Assembly: GCA_016177735.1 (NCBI GenBank)
Contig: JACOUS010000030.1
Coordinates: 248,001 to 312,000, forward strand
DNA from: Ignavibacteriales bacterium
Lineage (GTDB): Bacteria > Bacteroidota > Ignavibacteria > Ignavibacteriales > Melioribacteraceae
Direction: 5' to 3'
Length of the DNA stretch: 64,000 nt
Below are positions 1-9,020 of this stretch, piece by piece. The translations under genes were made by a program, and so were the position numbers. The number at the start of each line of letters is the position of its first letter. The stretch's first letter is position 1. The notes below the pieces were generated by a model. It was given only the letters and a program-made list of their open reading frames with translations. It searched no databases and was not told where the DNA came from.

Positions 1-1
1 A

Positions 2-1228
2 CCGCTTATAGAAATTCTTTCAAAGAAAAGAATTCCCTTCAATTACTATTCTGGCACGAATCAGAATGAATTCCCCGATAATAATACAGCCAATAAACTA
101 CGGGTTCTTTTTCTAGATTTAAATATTTTTGAACTTAATAAAGATGCTAAAACAGTAATTAGTTCAATTCATGGCATATTAACAAGTTTTATACCGGATA
201 ATCCAAGCCCGTATTTATTAATTATTTGGAGTAAACAAGACAAAGAATATAAACATGCTTTAGAAGATCACTTCAAAAATATAATACCCCTAAAAACTCC
301 TTCTGAAATAATATTTTTATCAAAATCAAAATATTTCGATTACGTTGATAGCAAGTGGGTTCCCCAAACTGATTGTATCAATAAACTGACAACAGATCTT
401 ACATTAAAACTAGATAACATTTCCTTTTTGCGAAATCTAATTCGCTGGGAAAATATTGTTCATGAATCAACTACGAAAACAATAAATGAAATATCAAGTT
501 TTTATCCTCAAAATCAAGATTGGAATAAAAATACTTTGGCAATCATATATAAGTTAGCAAAATCAATTATTGGTAATGATGATATTTTGTCGACTGAGAA
601 TGAACAAAAATTTAAAAAAGCATTTATTCATATAAATAGCTTATTATTTGATAATGTCGAAAACTTTGTTTCAGAATCCGGATTAGGTAATACTACAAAT
701 ATAATAGACGGCAGAATTGATGAGGAAATTAGTATTCAAATAAATACTAAACTTCATACTAATAACAAGAATTTTTTAATTGATTCGTTTGAGCCGGGCA
801 ATTTATATTTACTTCCAATCATAAGAAATGAGCTTAATACAATTATTAGAAAAAAAGTGTTCAAGGGAAAATACGACTCATTGATGTCTTCTTTTCCTTG
901 GTTGGTGGAGTTAGATATTACGCCGATTTGTGATTATTCACAAGATAAAGAATATATCCGTACAATATTAGGCTTGGCTTTAAGTTATGAACAAAGAAAT
1001 ATCTGCGAAAAAAAAGGAGACTATTTTTATTTAACGCCAACATTTAAATTCAATTGTCAAAATAGATTCTTTTTATTTGATTTTCGTCAAATAAAAACAA
1101 CATCAAAAGAAGAAATTAAATCTCGAAAAATTATTCCAATACTTAAATTACGTCGTGAGTTGTGCTCCGACATTCAAGCAAGATTATCAAATCAAATTAA
1201 TAGACCTGGTGTTAGCTTCGTTGAATAA
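2..1228 (+). CDS. Unknown protein with receiver-like region, 5' end outside window
   Basis: The frame is open from the left edge, so this is the last ~408 residues of a longer protein; the internal TTG at 428 is not needed as a start. The first ~100 visible residues have alternating hydrophobic strands and acidic turns (RVLFLDLNI, then YLLIIWSKQD), which resembles the receiver-like domain found in some bacterial conflict systems. Near the C-terminus is a motif WLVELDITPICDY followed by Q-D-K. No catalytic residues can be assigned. It ends 29 bp before a Mig-type DNA glycosylase gene on the same strand, so the two probably belong to one defence or methylation-linked cluster that continues to the left. 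DNA is AT-rich compared with the genes from 12 kb onward. The family assignment is inference from pattern only. Confidence 0.6.
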   Translation, partial: PLIEILSKKRIPFNYYSGTNQNEFPDNNTANKLRVLFLDLNIFELNKDAKTVISSIHGILTSFIPDNPSPYLLIIWSKQDKEYKHALEDHFKNIIPLKTPSEIIFLSKSKYFDYVDSKWVPQTDCINKLTTDLTLKLDNISFLRNLIRWENIVHESTTKTINEISSFYPQNQDWNKNTLAIIYKLAKSIIGNDDILSTENEQKFKKAFIHINSLLFDNVENFVSESGLGNTTNIIDGRIDEEISIQINTKLHTNNKNFLIDSFEPGNLYLLPIIRNELNTIIRKKVFKGKYDSLMSSFPWLVELDITPICDYSQDKEYIRTILGLALSYEQRNICEKKGDYFYLTPTFKFNCQNRFFLFDFRQIKTTSKEEIKSRKIIPILKLRRELCSDIQARLSNQINRPGVSFVE

Positions 1229-1257
1229 CCAAAATCATTTTTAAAGGATGTTATGAT

Positions 1258-1890
1258 TTGTTTTATGTTAAAATTTTAAATTGGTTCAAAGTTAATAAAA
1301 GATATTTCATTTGGAGGGAAAACCCTACTCCTTATAAAATCATGATCGCTGAGTTCATGCTTCAACGAACGAAAGCAGCACAGGTTGAACCGGTTTATAA
1401 AAAATTTCTGAAACAATATCCTGAAGTTCTTTCACTCTCAAAAGCTAGAATCAGAAGTGTTGAGAAATATACTGCCTCACTTGGTCTTCATAAACGGGCT
1501 CGAAATTTCATTGATGCTGCAAGATATATAGTAGAAAATTTCAAAGATGAATACCCCAAGACAAGAAAGAAGTTATTGAGCATTCCTGGTGCTGGTGATT
1601 ATGTTGCGGGTGCAATTATGGCTGTATGTTATAATAATGCTGATTATGTTATTGATAGCAACATAGCCCGCTTTATTAATAGATTTTATGGTTTAAAACT
1701 TTACGGTGAGGTTAGGCGTAAAAAATTAATAATTGCAAAAGCGATGGAGATTTTCAAAACAAGTAACCAAAAGGAATTTTTATTTGCTCTACTTGATTTT
1801 ACAGCATTGATTTGCAAACCAATAAGACCGGGATGCTGTGATTGTCCGCTCAACAGTAAATGTAAGTATGAAGGTAAATTAGCATTGTAA
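1258..1890 (+). CDS. Mig/MutY-like HhH-GPD DNA glycosylase, probable G/T mismatch type
   Basis: A 210-residue helix-hairpin-helix DNA glycosylase with a [4Fe-4S] cluster. Visible: hairpin motif IPGAGDYVAGAI (residues ~110-121), catalytic Asp133 in VIDSNIARFINR, and cluster ligands C186-x6-C193-x2-C196-x5-C202. The position that is Lys in endonuclease III and Ser in MutY is Tyr115, as in the thymine glycosylase Mig of Methanothermobacter, and LLDFTALIC also resembles Mig. It lacks the C-terminal MutT-like domain of full MutY. Mig-type enzymes remove T from G/T mismatches arising from 5-methylcytosine deamination and tend to sit beside cytosine methyltransferases; one may lie left of the window. 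Start is TTG with AAAGGA 9 bp upstream; no in-frame ATG fits the family's N-terminus. Confidence 0.85.
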   Translation: MFYVKILNWFKVNKRYFIWRENPTPYKIMIAEFMLQRTKAAQVEPVYKKFLKQYPEVLSLSKARIRSVEKYTASLGLHKRARNFIDAARYIVENFKDEYPKTRKKLLSIPGAGDYVAGAIMAVCYNNADYVIDSNIARFINRFYGLKLYGEVRRKKLIIAKAMEIFKTSNQKEFLFALLDFTALICKPIRPGCCDCPLNSKCKYEGKLAL

Positions 1891-1967
1891 ATACTTCTGT
1901 ACCGTACCATCAACTGATTAATCTCATAATTAATTATATTGTGCACAACAACTATCTTTTCTTGAAT

Positions 1968-4900
1968 ATGAAAATGAAAACGATCCAACTTTCGAGCAAG
2001 TTTTTTACTGACAATTCATTATTTGGCGAAAACCAATTTCCCAAATTCGAATTTCACATAGCAAAAGAAATTAGAAAGAAGTACGAAGTTGACGATGAAT
2101 TATTTTCAATTGCGGGAAATGTTGTATTTACAAACAATCTTGCCGTGCGGAAATTTGTAAAAAAGATTAACGACAAAAGACCGATTGACATGCAAGTAAA
2201 AGCCGGCGAAGTAAATGCTGCCGGTCTGCTCGATGAAATTTATCATTACATGTTTAGATTGTACGAACAGCAAGTTAATCCCGGTGCTGTTAAAAAAGCG
2301 CTCGATCATCTCAACACAACTTTTGGTGCGGAGAGCACACGCAAAATTCTTTTCGATTTTGTTTCCGTATTCCCTCCGCTCGAAGTTTACAAAGGATATA
2401 CAAGCTCTTTCGATTACTTAAATTCGTTCACTGCCGACCGTTCCAATGCCAGGATTGTTCTCGAAGAAATGATTTTGTTATCGTTTGCTAATATTAATCC
2501 GGCTAACAAAAATATTCTTGAACTGTTCGATCAAAATTATCTTGCCGGGAAAGATTTGTTTGTAAAATCATTGAGCACACTCGAACTCTTTTTTCAAAAC
2601 GAAAAAAAGTTTGGTCCGGATAACCACGACCTCTTTACGTTTTTTAAGACGCCGATTTTTGCTAATCCCGACAGCATCGAAGCGCAGCTCGATTTTATCC
2701 GTGAGAAGTGGGGAATCCTTTTAGATGAAAAGTTTATTACGCGTTTGCTGAGCAGTAAAGATTTGATTCGAGAAGATTATTCTTTCGGAGGCTTCGGTGG
2801 AGTTGGCGGCGCACCGGCAGTCGTACCTCAATACAAAAGCAAAAAGATTGATGCAGATTTTTTGATGCTCGGCAAATCGGGTTACAAGTATGCCGCAGAC
2901 GTGTGGAAAGATTACGAAGAGCCTGAAAATTTTACGAGCGATATCGATTGGATGCCCAAAGTTGTTCTGCTTGCAAAAAATACTTACGTGTGGCTCGATC
3001 AATTATCAAAAAAATATCAGCGGCACATAAAAACTCTCGATCAAATTCCGGACGAAGAACTCGATCTGCTTGCAAGCCACGGCTTTAACGGGTTGTGGCT
3101 GATTGGAATTTGGGAACGAAGCGGTGCATCAAAAAAAATAAAACATATACTTGGGAACATTGATGCAGTTGCATCTGCGTATTCACTTTATGATTATCAA
3201 ATTGCATGGGATATCGGCGGAGAAGATGCATATAATAATTTGAATCACCGGGCACGTGCGCGCGGAATCCGGCTTGCGAGTGATATGGTTCCGAACCACA
3301 CCGGAATTTTTTCAAAGTGGGTTGTCGATCATCCCGATTATTTTATTCAAACAAATAATCCTCCGTTTCCAAATCATCGTTTCAGCGGACCCGATCTTTC
3401 CGATGACCAATCGGTTCAATTAAGAATTGAAGACGGCTACTGGAATCGTTCCGATGCAGCAGTTGTGTTTCAGAGAATTGATAACCGCACCGGTGAAACA
3501 ATTTATATTTATCACGGCAACGACGGAACCAACATGCCGTGGAATGATACCGCACAACTCAATATGCTGAAAGCTGAAGTGCGCGAAGCGGTGATACAAA
3601 AAATTTTTGAAGTCGCACGAAAGTTTTCGATCATCCGTTTTGATGCCGCGATGACGCTTGCCAAAAAACATTTTTCGCGTCTGTGGTATCCGGCTCCGGG
3701 CAGAGGAGGTGATATTCCTTCACGCACAGATTATGCAATGAGTCAAAAAGAATTTGATGAATTGTTTCCAAAAGAATTTTGGAGAGAGGTTGTTGATCGA
3801 ATAAATGCTGAGATGCCCGAAACACTTTTGCTTGCCGAAGCATTCTGGCTGATGGAAGGGTATTTTGTGCGTACCCTTGGAATGCACCGCGTTTACAATT
3901 CTGCTTTCATGCACATGATGATGAAAGAAGAAAATGCAAAGTACCGCGATCTAATTTCAAACACGCTCGAATTCGAGCCGGAGATTTTAAAACGATATGT
4001 GAACTTCATGAGCAACCCCGATGAAGAAACTGCGATTAAACAATTCGGAACGGACGATAAATATTTTGGCGTCTGTACAATGATGGTTACTCTGCCCGGT
4101 CTGCCGATGTTTGCGCATGGACAAATTGAAGGCTACACAGAAAAGTACGGAATGGAATACCAGCGCGCGTACTATCACGAAGTTCCGAATCAATGGCTTA
4201 TTGACCGTCATCAGCGCGAAATTTTTCCGTTGATGAAAAAGCGGTATCTCTTCAGTAATGTTACCAATTTTTGGCTCTTCGATTTTATCGACGGCTACGG
4301 GTCTGTTAACGAAAATGTTTTTGTATTCTCAAATTTTGAAAGAGGCGAACGAACACTTGTATTTTTTAATAACAAGTTCGAATATAGCTCCGGCAGAATT
4401 TTAAGCTCGTCTCCGAAACTTGTTGACAAACAATTACAAACCAAATCGCTTGCCGAAGCTCTTCAATTGAATTTATCGCCGGATCATTTTTATATGTTCC
4501 GCGAACATGTTTCCGGTCTCGAATATTTGAAATCGGGAAAAGATTTTGCAAACGGTTTCAATGTTGAACTTGGGGCATTCAAATATCTTGTCTATCTCGA
4601 CTTTCATGAAATATATGATGAAGACGGTAATTGGAAAAAATTAGCGCGCCGCTTGCAAGGCAATGGTGTCCCAAGTGTTGCTCGTACTTTTGCAGAAATG
4701 ATTCTCGAACCGGTTCACGCAGCGTTTGAAGAGTTGTTTGATCCGGAATCATTGAGCGGTTTCATTCAAACTTGCATACTTGATGAGGATGACGAACAGA
4801 GCAAAGAAGCAAGAATTAAATTTATTGATAAAAAATACGGCAAGCTGTTAAAAACTTTGAAGGCACATACCGGACAATCAAAAGATATAAAACCGATTCT

Positions 4901-5618
4901 AAACGATTTTGATAAAGAAATTCTTGCCGTAAAATCCTTAAATGAAATTTTAGAACAATATTTTCCGGCGGAAGCAAATATTATCAATAATGAATTGCAC
5001 AAAGCAGTTCTCACAAATCGTGATGCAAACTACAATGAAAACTCTTTGATGTTTGTGCTGAAACTTGCTGTCTCCAAAATTAATTGTTTGTTCGAAGGGA
5101 AAAGTGAGTTGGACAAGAAAAATTATATCGAAAAATTTCTTCTTGATACTCCGATCGGTAGAATACTTCAAAGGCTTGGCAAAGGCGGCTACGAAGTTGA
5201 ACGGGGAATAACTTTCTTGAATATTTTTAATGAACGAAACGAGATCGTTGATAATTTATTTGTGAGTGATAGCGGCGGTGAAAACAAAGAAGTTTCTCAC
5301 AGAAATAAAACGCTGATAAAATTTTTGGATAACAGCGATGTGAAAAATTATATCGGCGCGAATGAATATCACGGCACATTTTTTTACAGCAAAGAAAATT
5401 TTGAAGAGATTCTCTCCTGGATATTTACCTTTTCACTGCTGCAATCTGTTAATGCGAGAATGAGCAGCGGAGAAAATTCTAAAAAGAAAAACGGGGAAGA
5501 TTCAACAGTGCGCATAAACGAAATTAATCTTGCTTTCGCAGCATACAAAGAAATTGTCTCTCTTTCGGATGAATCGGGTTACAAACTTGATGCGTTGATG
5601 GATAAATTACAAGAATAA
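1968..5618 (+). CDS. GH13-family alpha-amylase-like enzyme with long flanking regions
   Basis: About 1216 residues, far longer than a typical GH13 enzyme (450-700). The catalytic barrel lies roughly at residues 370-840: region I SDMVPNH (Asp439, His444), region II IIRFDAAMTLAKKH with nucleophile Asp559, and region III LLAEAFW with acid/base Glu624. Region IV lacks the common NHD and reads FGTDDKYFG, followed by PGLPMFAHGQIEG, so the stabilising Asp must come from this variant. The N-terminal ~370 and C-terminal ~370 residues are mainly helical and unrecognised. No signal peptide is seen, so it is probably cytoplasmic and acts on glycogen or maltodextrin. ATG 1968 is chosen; a GTG at 1941 and an ATG at 1974 are alternatives, and no clear Shine-Dalgarno decides. 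Confidence 0.85.
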   Translation: MKMKTIQLSSKFFTDNSLFGENQFPKFEFHIAKEIRKKYEVDDELFSIAGNVVFTNNLAVRKFVKKINDKRPIDMQVKAGEVNAAGLLDEIYHYMFRLYEQQVNPGAVKKALDHLNTTFGAESTRKILFDFVSVFPPLEVYKGYTSSFDYLNSFTADRSNARIVLEEMILLSFANINPANKNILELFDQNYLAGKDLFVKSLSTLELFFQNEKKFGPDNHDLFTFFKTPIFANPDSIEAQLDFIREKWGILLDEKFITRLLSSKDLIREDYSFGGFGGVGGAPAVVPQYKSKKIDADFLMLGKSGYKYAADVWKDYEEPENFTSDIDWMPKVVLLAKNTYVWLDQLSKKYQRHIKTLDQIPDEELDLLASHGFNGLWLIGIWERSGASKKIKHILGNIDAVASAYSLYDYQIAWDIGGEDAYNNLNHRARARGIRLASDMVPNHTGIFSKWVVDHPDYFIQTNNPPFPNHRFSGPDLSDDQSVQLRIEDGYWNRSDAAVVFQRIDNRTGETIYIYHGNDGTNMPWNDTAQLNMLKAEVREAVIQKIFEVARKFSIIRFDAAMTLAKKHFSRLWYPAPGRGGDIPSRTDYAMSQKEFDELFPKEFWREVVDRINAEMPETLLLAEAFWLMEGYFVRTLGMHRVYNSAFMHMMMKEENAKYRDLISNTLEFEPEILKRYVNFMSNPDEETAIKQFGTDDKYFGVCTMMVTLPGLPMFAHGQIEGYTEKYGMEYQRAYYHEVPNQWLIDRHQREIFPLMKKRYLFSNVTNFWLFDFIDGYGSVNENVFVFSNFERGERTLVFFNNKFEYSSGRILSSSPKLVDKQLQTKSLAEALQLNLSPDHFYMFREHVSGLEYLKSGKDFANGFNVELGAFKYLVYLDFHEIYDEDGNWKKLARRLQGNGVPSVARTFAEMILEPVHAAFEELFDPESLSGFIQTCILDEDDEQSKEARIKFIDKKYGKLLKTLKAHTGQSKDIKPILNDFDKEILAVKSLNEILEQYFPAEANIINNELHKAVLTNRDANYNENSLMFVLKLAVSKINCLFEGKSELDKKNYIEKFLLDTPIGRILQRLGKGGYEVERGITFLNIFNERNEIVDNLFVSDSGGENKEVSHRNKTLIKFLDNSDVKNYIGANEYHGTFFYSKENFEEILSWIFTFSLLQSVNARMSSGENSKKKNGEDSTVRINEINLAFAAYKEIVSLSDESGYKLDALMDKLQE

Positions 5619-5636
5619 TAACAAGCATTTAATTTT

Positions 5637-6692
5637 ATGGGATATGATTTCCTAAAAATTCGAGAGCACATTACTGCAGTTTCTAAGGATACTATTAATC
5701 ATTCCCAGCTTACTGAACTAGTTAAAATCTCCCGTCTAATCATTCGGTCGTTTATTTATAATTATCGTTCGAATGCCCTGAAGTTACTTTCTAATCACGG
5801 TATTACATTGTTAGACTTATCTTACGACTGTATTGCAGAAGCTTTCAGACGAAATCAAGAGAACAAATTTTTTCTTATTAAAAAATTTATTTCTTCACTA
5901 AAAGAAGATATCGAAGATATTAATGAAACTAATCTCTTCCGCGCTTATAAAAGCTTCTTAATAAAAATAGCTTCAGTTCAGCTGTCCAGATTGTATTCAC
6001 AATACGATCCGATCGGCGCAAAAATTATCAGAAATATTAAAGATGCTATAAATGAAGCAGCATTGCAAAAATCCGAAAAGTTCATTTTGAAAAAAGAGCT
6101 TTGTGGAGATATTCTTATTGTTAAAGAATGTTTGCCGTCGGAAGTTGTTAATGAATTCCCTTTAGAAAGACTAGAAGCGGAATTTAGTATGGACGGCAAA
6201 AAATTAAATGTTGTAAATATGCTTGATCAGCTTTACAAAATTTTGTCGGAACAAGCAGAATACAGAAAGAGTGTTCTTCTTTGGGATGTTGTGGTGTTAT
6301 TCAAAAAATATTATGGTGCACTCTACGACAACAATTTTGAAATTAACGAAGACTTACTTTTATCCGGTATTAAAACCGATGGATTTGAAGAAGTAGAAAT
6401 TGCTCTGCTTAAACAAAAAATCGAAAACTTTATTAAAGAAAAAATATTTCTGGACTATCTGGTTAAATCAAAATTTAATAAAGAGGAAGCCGAATCGGTT
6501 TACTCAACAATAACAGATATTGTAAGTGACTTGTGTTCGGGGGTAAACACAAAGGAGACTATTTATGATTACTTCTCACATCATTATCAAATCAGTAAAA
6601 ATGATTACCTCAAAAATTATAAGACTAGACTTGAATACCTTGTAAAACTAGTACGTAGTGAGCTTTCAAACTATATGTTGAATGAAACATAA
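5637..6692 (+). CDS. Hypothetical helical protein, possibly sigma-70-like
   Basis: A 351-residue, almost entirely helical, basic protein without signal peptide or membrane segment. Residues ~45-135 (GITLLDLSYDCIAEAF, then FRAYKSFLIKIASVQLSRLY) have the spacing expected of a sigma-70 region 2-like helical bundle, and the C-terminal ~70 residues could be a region 4-like helical domain, but no helix-turn-helix is clear. Support for a sigma role is mostly contextual: the next gene encodes a zf-HC2-like zinc-finger membrane protein of anti-sigma type. It starts 18 bp after the GH13 gene, so co-transcription is likely. Function stays unassigned; a structural or regulatory protein with no sigma activity is equally possible. 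Confidence 0.65.
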   Translation: MGYDFLKIREHITAVSKDTINHSQLTELVKISRLIIRSFIYNYRSNALKLLSNHGITLLDLSYDCIAEAFRRNQENKFFLIKKFISSLKEDIEDINETNLFRAYKSFLIKIASVQLSRLYSQYDPIGAKIIRNIKDAINEAALQKSEKFILKKELCGDILIVKECLPSEVVNEFPLERLEAEFSMDGKKLNVVNMLDQLYKILSEQAEYRKSVLLWDVVVLFKKYYGALYDNNFEINEDLLLSGIKTDGFEEVEIALLKQKIENFIKEKIFLDYLVKSKFNKEEAESVYSTITDIVSDLCSGVNTKETIYDYFSHHYQISKNDYLKNYKTRLEYLVKLVRSELSNYMLNET

Positions 6693-6749
6693 TTTTTCAG
6701 CAAGGGCTTTTAACCGTTGCAATTATATTATAGAAAAGAGAAAAACAAA

Positions 6750-8150
6750 ATGTCATTACATATTTCCGATAGTAAATTAGAATTATATTTTCTCGACAGC
6801 TCACAATTAGAATTAGAAGAGCGCGAAAAAATTGAAAAACATATTTCCTCGTGTCCAATGTGCAGTGAGAATTTTGAGAAAGTGAAGGATTATTATTCAT
6901 TTATTCAAAAGAATATCAACGAAGACGAAGTTGGTGATTCACAGACTGCTAAAAAAATACTCGATCAAAACAATCCGGTTGGTGGATCCAAATTACTCTC
7001 TGAAAATAAACTTACGGTTAAAGTCTATAACGGTAATTATGAAATTGTTTCAGCAAGGGAGGAGCCGCTTGTCAAAAAAGTTGAAGACTTAATTAGAATT
7101 TACCCGTTGAGATTTGCCGGTGCTTTTGGCTTTGCCGGTTTGTTGATAGCTGTTTTTTTTATGATGTTGAAACCCGACAAAAAATATATTAATCCAACCC
7201 TTGCTGTTATAAAAGAAAACGTGTTAACTGTTTACAATGAAATGGGGGATGTGTTGTGGAAAAAAGCTGTTCCCGGTATAGAAAATTTTAGAACAGACCT
7301 TCCAAAAAATCAAAGCAATGTAAGAGGATTGCTGCTTGATGATTTAAATAACGACGGCATAAATGAATTATTAATTACGGGCAATTATTCTTATCGGGGA
7401 ATTTTTGCAAGCGATACAATTTACTGTTTTGATCCATCGGGGAATATTAAATGGAAATATGGATGTGGCAGTTTTTCCGCTTTGAATACCCCAAATTGGA
7501 AACACTCGCGCTGGCAAATCACCGATTACTTTGTCGTCAAAAGCAAAAAGGAGAAAAGATTATTCGTTATTGCCGGTACGAATTTTGCCCCTTCAAAAAT
7601 TTTTGAATTGGATTTCAATTCGGGGAAAATCAAACAAGAATTTTATAATTCAGGTGGAATTACCGCAGCGGTATTATTCGATGTAGATAATGACGGGTAT
7701 GACGAAATAATTCTTGGCGGAATAAATAATGCATTTAGTTCTGCTTTCACTGCTGTTTTTGAACCGGATAGCGTTAATGGATTTAGTCCCTCTACGGAAT
7801 TATATGTTCCTGATTCATTACAAAAAAATTCTGCTGTTAGGTACATTCTTTTCCGGGCAACCAATTATATGAAAGCTGTCAGTCTTACGGATTATAACAT
7901 GGTTAATCAATTCTTAATTTCAAAAGAAGAAAAAACAATTACTGTATATGCCGAAGAAGTCCCTGGTGATACCGAATATAATGGTTCTGTTCTTTACAAC
8001 TTTGATCTGGATTGGAATGTTCGTGGAGTGGTTCTATCTGATGATTTTGTTGCTAACTATAACCGTTTACTTGCTAAAGGAAAAGTAAAAGAACCGCTTG
8101 ACAGCAATTACACAAAAAAACTTGCTGAAGGAGTAACGTTCTTGAAATAA
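6750..8150 (+). CDS. Zinc-finger (zf-HC2-like) single-pass membrane protein with FG-GAP-like propeller
   Basis: 466 residues from ATG 6750; a TTG at 6717 would add 11 residues of poor quality. The N-terminal ~45 residues end in KHISSCPMC, the H-x3-C-x2-C zinc site of anti-sigma factors. One membrane helix follows at residues ~124-143 (FAGAFGFAGLLIAVFFMML). The remaining ~320 residues carry FG-GAP/VCBS-like acidic loops, for example DDLNNDGINE and DVDNDGYDE, typical of calcium-binding beta-propellers. The layout therefore places a cytoplasmic zinc finger and a periplasmic propeller on either side of the inner membrane, suitable for transmitting an envelope signal to the preceding possible sigma-like protein. 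No direct evidence of sigma binding exists. Confidence 0.7.
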   Translation: MSLHISDSKLELYFLDSSQLELEEREKIEKHISSCPMCSENFEKVKDYYSFIQKNINEDEVGDSQTAKKILDQNNPVGGSKLLSENKLTVKVYNGNYEIVSAREEPLVKKVEDLIRIYPLRFAGAFGFAGLLIAVFFMMLKPDKKYINPTLAVIKENVLTVYNEMGDVLWKKAVPGIENFRTDLPKNQSNVRGLLLDDLNNDGINELLITGNYSYRGIFASDTIYCFDPSGNIKWKYGCGSFSALNTPNWKHSRWQITDYFVVKSKKEKRLFVIAGTNFAPSKIFELDFNSGKIKQEFYNSGGITAAVLFDVDNDGYDEIILGGINNAFSSAFTAVFEPDSVNGFSPSTELYVPDSLQKNSAVRYILFRATNYMKAVSLTDYNMVNQFLISKEEKTITVYAEEVPGDTEYNGSVLYNFDLDWNVRGVVLSDDFVANYNRLLAKGKVKEPLDSNYTKKLAEGVTFLK

Positions 8151-8179
8151 AGTTTTGGAAATTAAACAGCTAAGACGCA

Positions 8180-8491
8180 TTAAACAATGACTATACTTTC
8201 TTTTTCAACTTCTTTTATAAAATCATTTCCGGATAAATAATCACTTGTTGGATAGGGGTGGGCTTCTATAATTGGGTACTTAATATTTACTTTAGAAAAC
8301 AATTTCAGATTTTCAAAAACATTATCTGTGAACTGATCCGAGATAAGCAATAAATCAATATCGGAATGTTCGTAAGCATTGTTTTTTACATACGATCCGA
8401 ATAAAAATACTTTGAAAAACGAAAGTCCTTTGGAACGGCATTCGTTAACAAAATCTGTAGCTGTTTTTATTGCAATTTCTCTTGGAGCCAT
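8180..8491 (-). CDS. MNT-type minimal nucleotidyltransferase (antitoxin-like)
   Basis: 103 residues with the nucleotidyltransferase signature G32-S33-x10-D44-x-D46 (FGSYVKNNAYEHSDIDLLL), the metal-binding motif of MntA-type enzymes. In characterised type VII systems MntA transfers AMP to its HEPN partner and neutralises it. It overlaps the 3' end of the upstream HEPN gene by 25 bp on the same strand, so the two are translationally linked. The C-terminal half is short, as in the family. It is convergent with the propeller gene that ends at 8150. Whether it acts as antitoxin here depends on the HEPN partner, whose active site is atypical. Confidence 0.85.
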   Translation of the reverse strand: MAPREIAIKTATDFVNECRSKGLSFFKVFLFGSYVKNNAYEHSDIDLLLISDQFTDNVFENLKLFSKVNIKYPIIEAHPYPTSDYLSGNDFIKEVEKESIVIV

Positions 8492-8862
8492 AGTTTAATC
8501 TCTTTTGTTTTAGCTATTATTTCATTCGTAAAATCATAATTACAAATCTGTTTCATTTTCGTTATATGTTCGGGGTATCTGCCTTCCAATTGAAAACGAT
8601 TTAAATTAAGCAAGAATTCATTTTGCTCATCAGATAACGTTAGGGGTGTTTGGGATAAAAGTAAATTGAGATTATGAGTTTTCGGCGGAACGTTTGTATC
8701 GTTGTGCTTTATCCACAATGCTTTACAGATTTTTTCAATTACAAGGTGAGCAAAAAACAAAGATTGAAGATATTTCTTACCTTCAAACAGAGTATTAACC
8801 ACCTCCCAGTCGTCTTCTGCTTGAGTGAGCCAATATTGAATATGCTCTTCTTTGCTTTTCAT
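8467..8862 (-). CDS. HEPN domain protein, partner of the MNT protein
   Basis: 131 residues from ATG 8862 (upstream codons in frame would add an unrelated Phe/Lys-rich stretch). Helical, with the HEPN-family helix LFFAHLVIEKICKALW and a later GRYPEH. The RNase motif R-x4-6-H of toxic HEPN proteins is not present: the only arginine close to a histidine gives R-x3-H (RYPEH). It may thus belong to the non-nucleolytic HEPN group that pairs with MNT proteins, or have a displaced active site. The gene is first in a two-gene operon with the nucleotidyltransferase and is divergent from the TIR gene, from which it is separated by 158 bp. Confidence 0.8.
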   Translation of the reverse strand: MKSKEEHIQYWLTQAEDDWEVVNTLFEGKKYLQSLFFAHLVIEKICKALWIKHNDTNVPPKTHNLNLLLSQTPLTLSDEQNEFLLNLNRFQLEGRYPEHITKMKQICNYDFTNEIIAKTKEIKLWLQEKLQ

Positions 8863-8882
8863 ACAACATAAAACTAATAATA

Positions 8883-8960
8883 TTTTTTTTGTGAAGCTAT
8901 TTTTGATAAAACATGATTTTTTTGTGAAGGACAAAGAAAAATTTAAAAACACAAAAAAAA
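8883..8960. promoter_or_regulatory. Candidate operator repeats between HEPN/MNT and TIR genes
   Basis: The 158 bp divergent region holds TTTTTTTGTGAAG at 8884-8896 and 8917-8929, exactly 33 bp apart (about three helical turns), and an inverted copy of the core (CACAAAAAAAA) at 8950-8960. Repeats in phase between two divergent genes suggest a shared operator, possibly bound by the HEPN/MNT complex. The A/T runs are partly explained by base composition, so the claim is modest. Confidence 0.35.
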
Positions 8961-9020
8961 TTTTCTGCAAATGTACCCCGGCGTGAGAATAGTATAGTAA
9001 CAAACCAACAAGGAGGGCAA

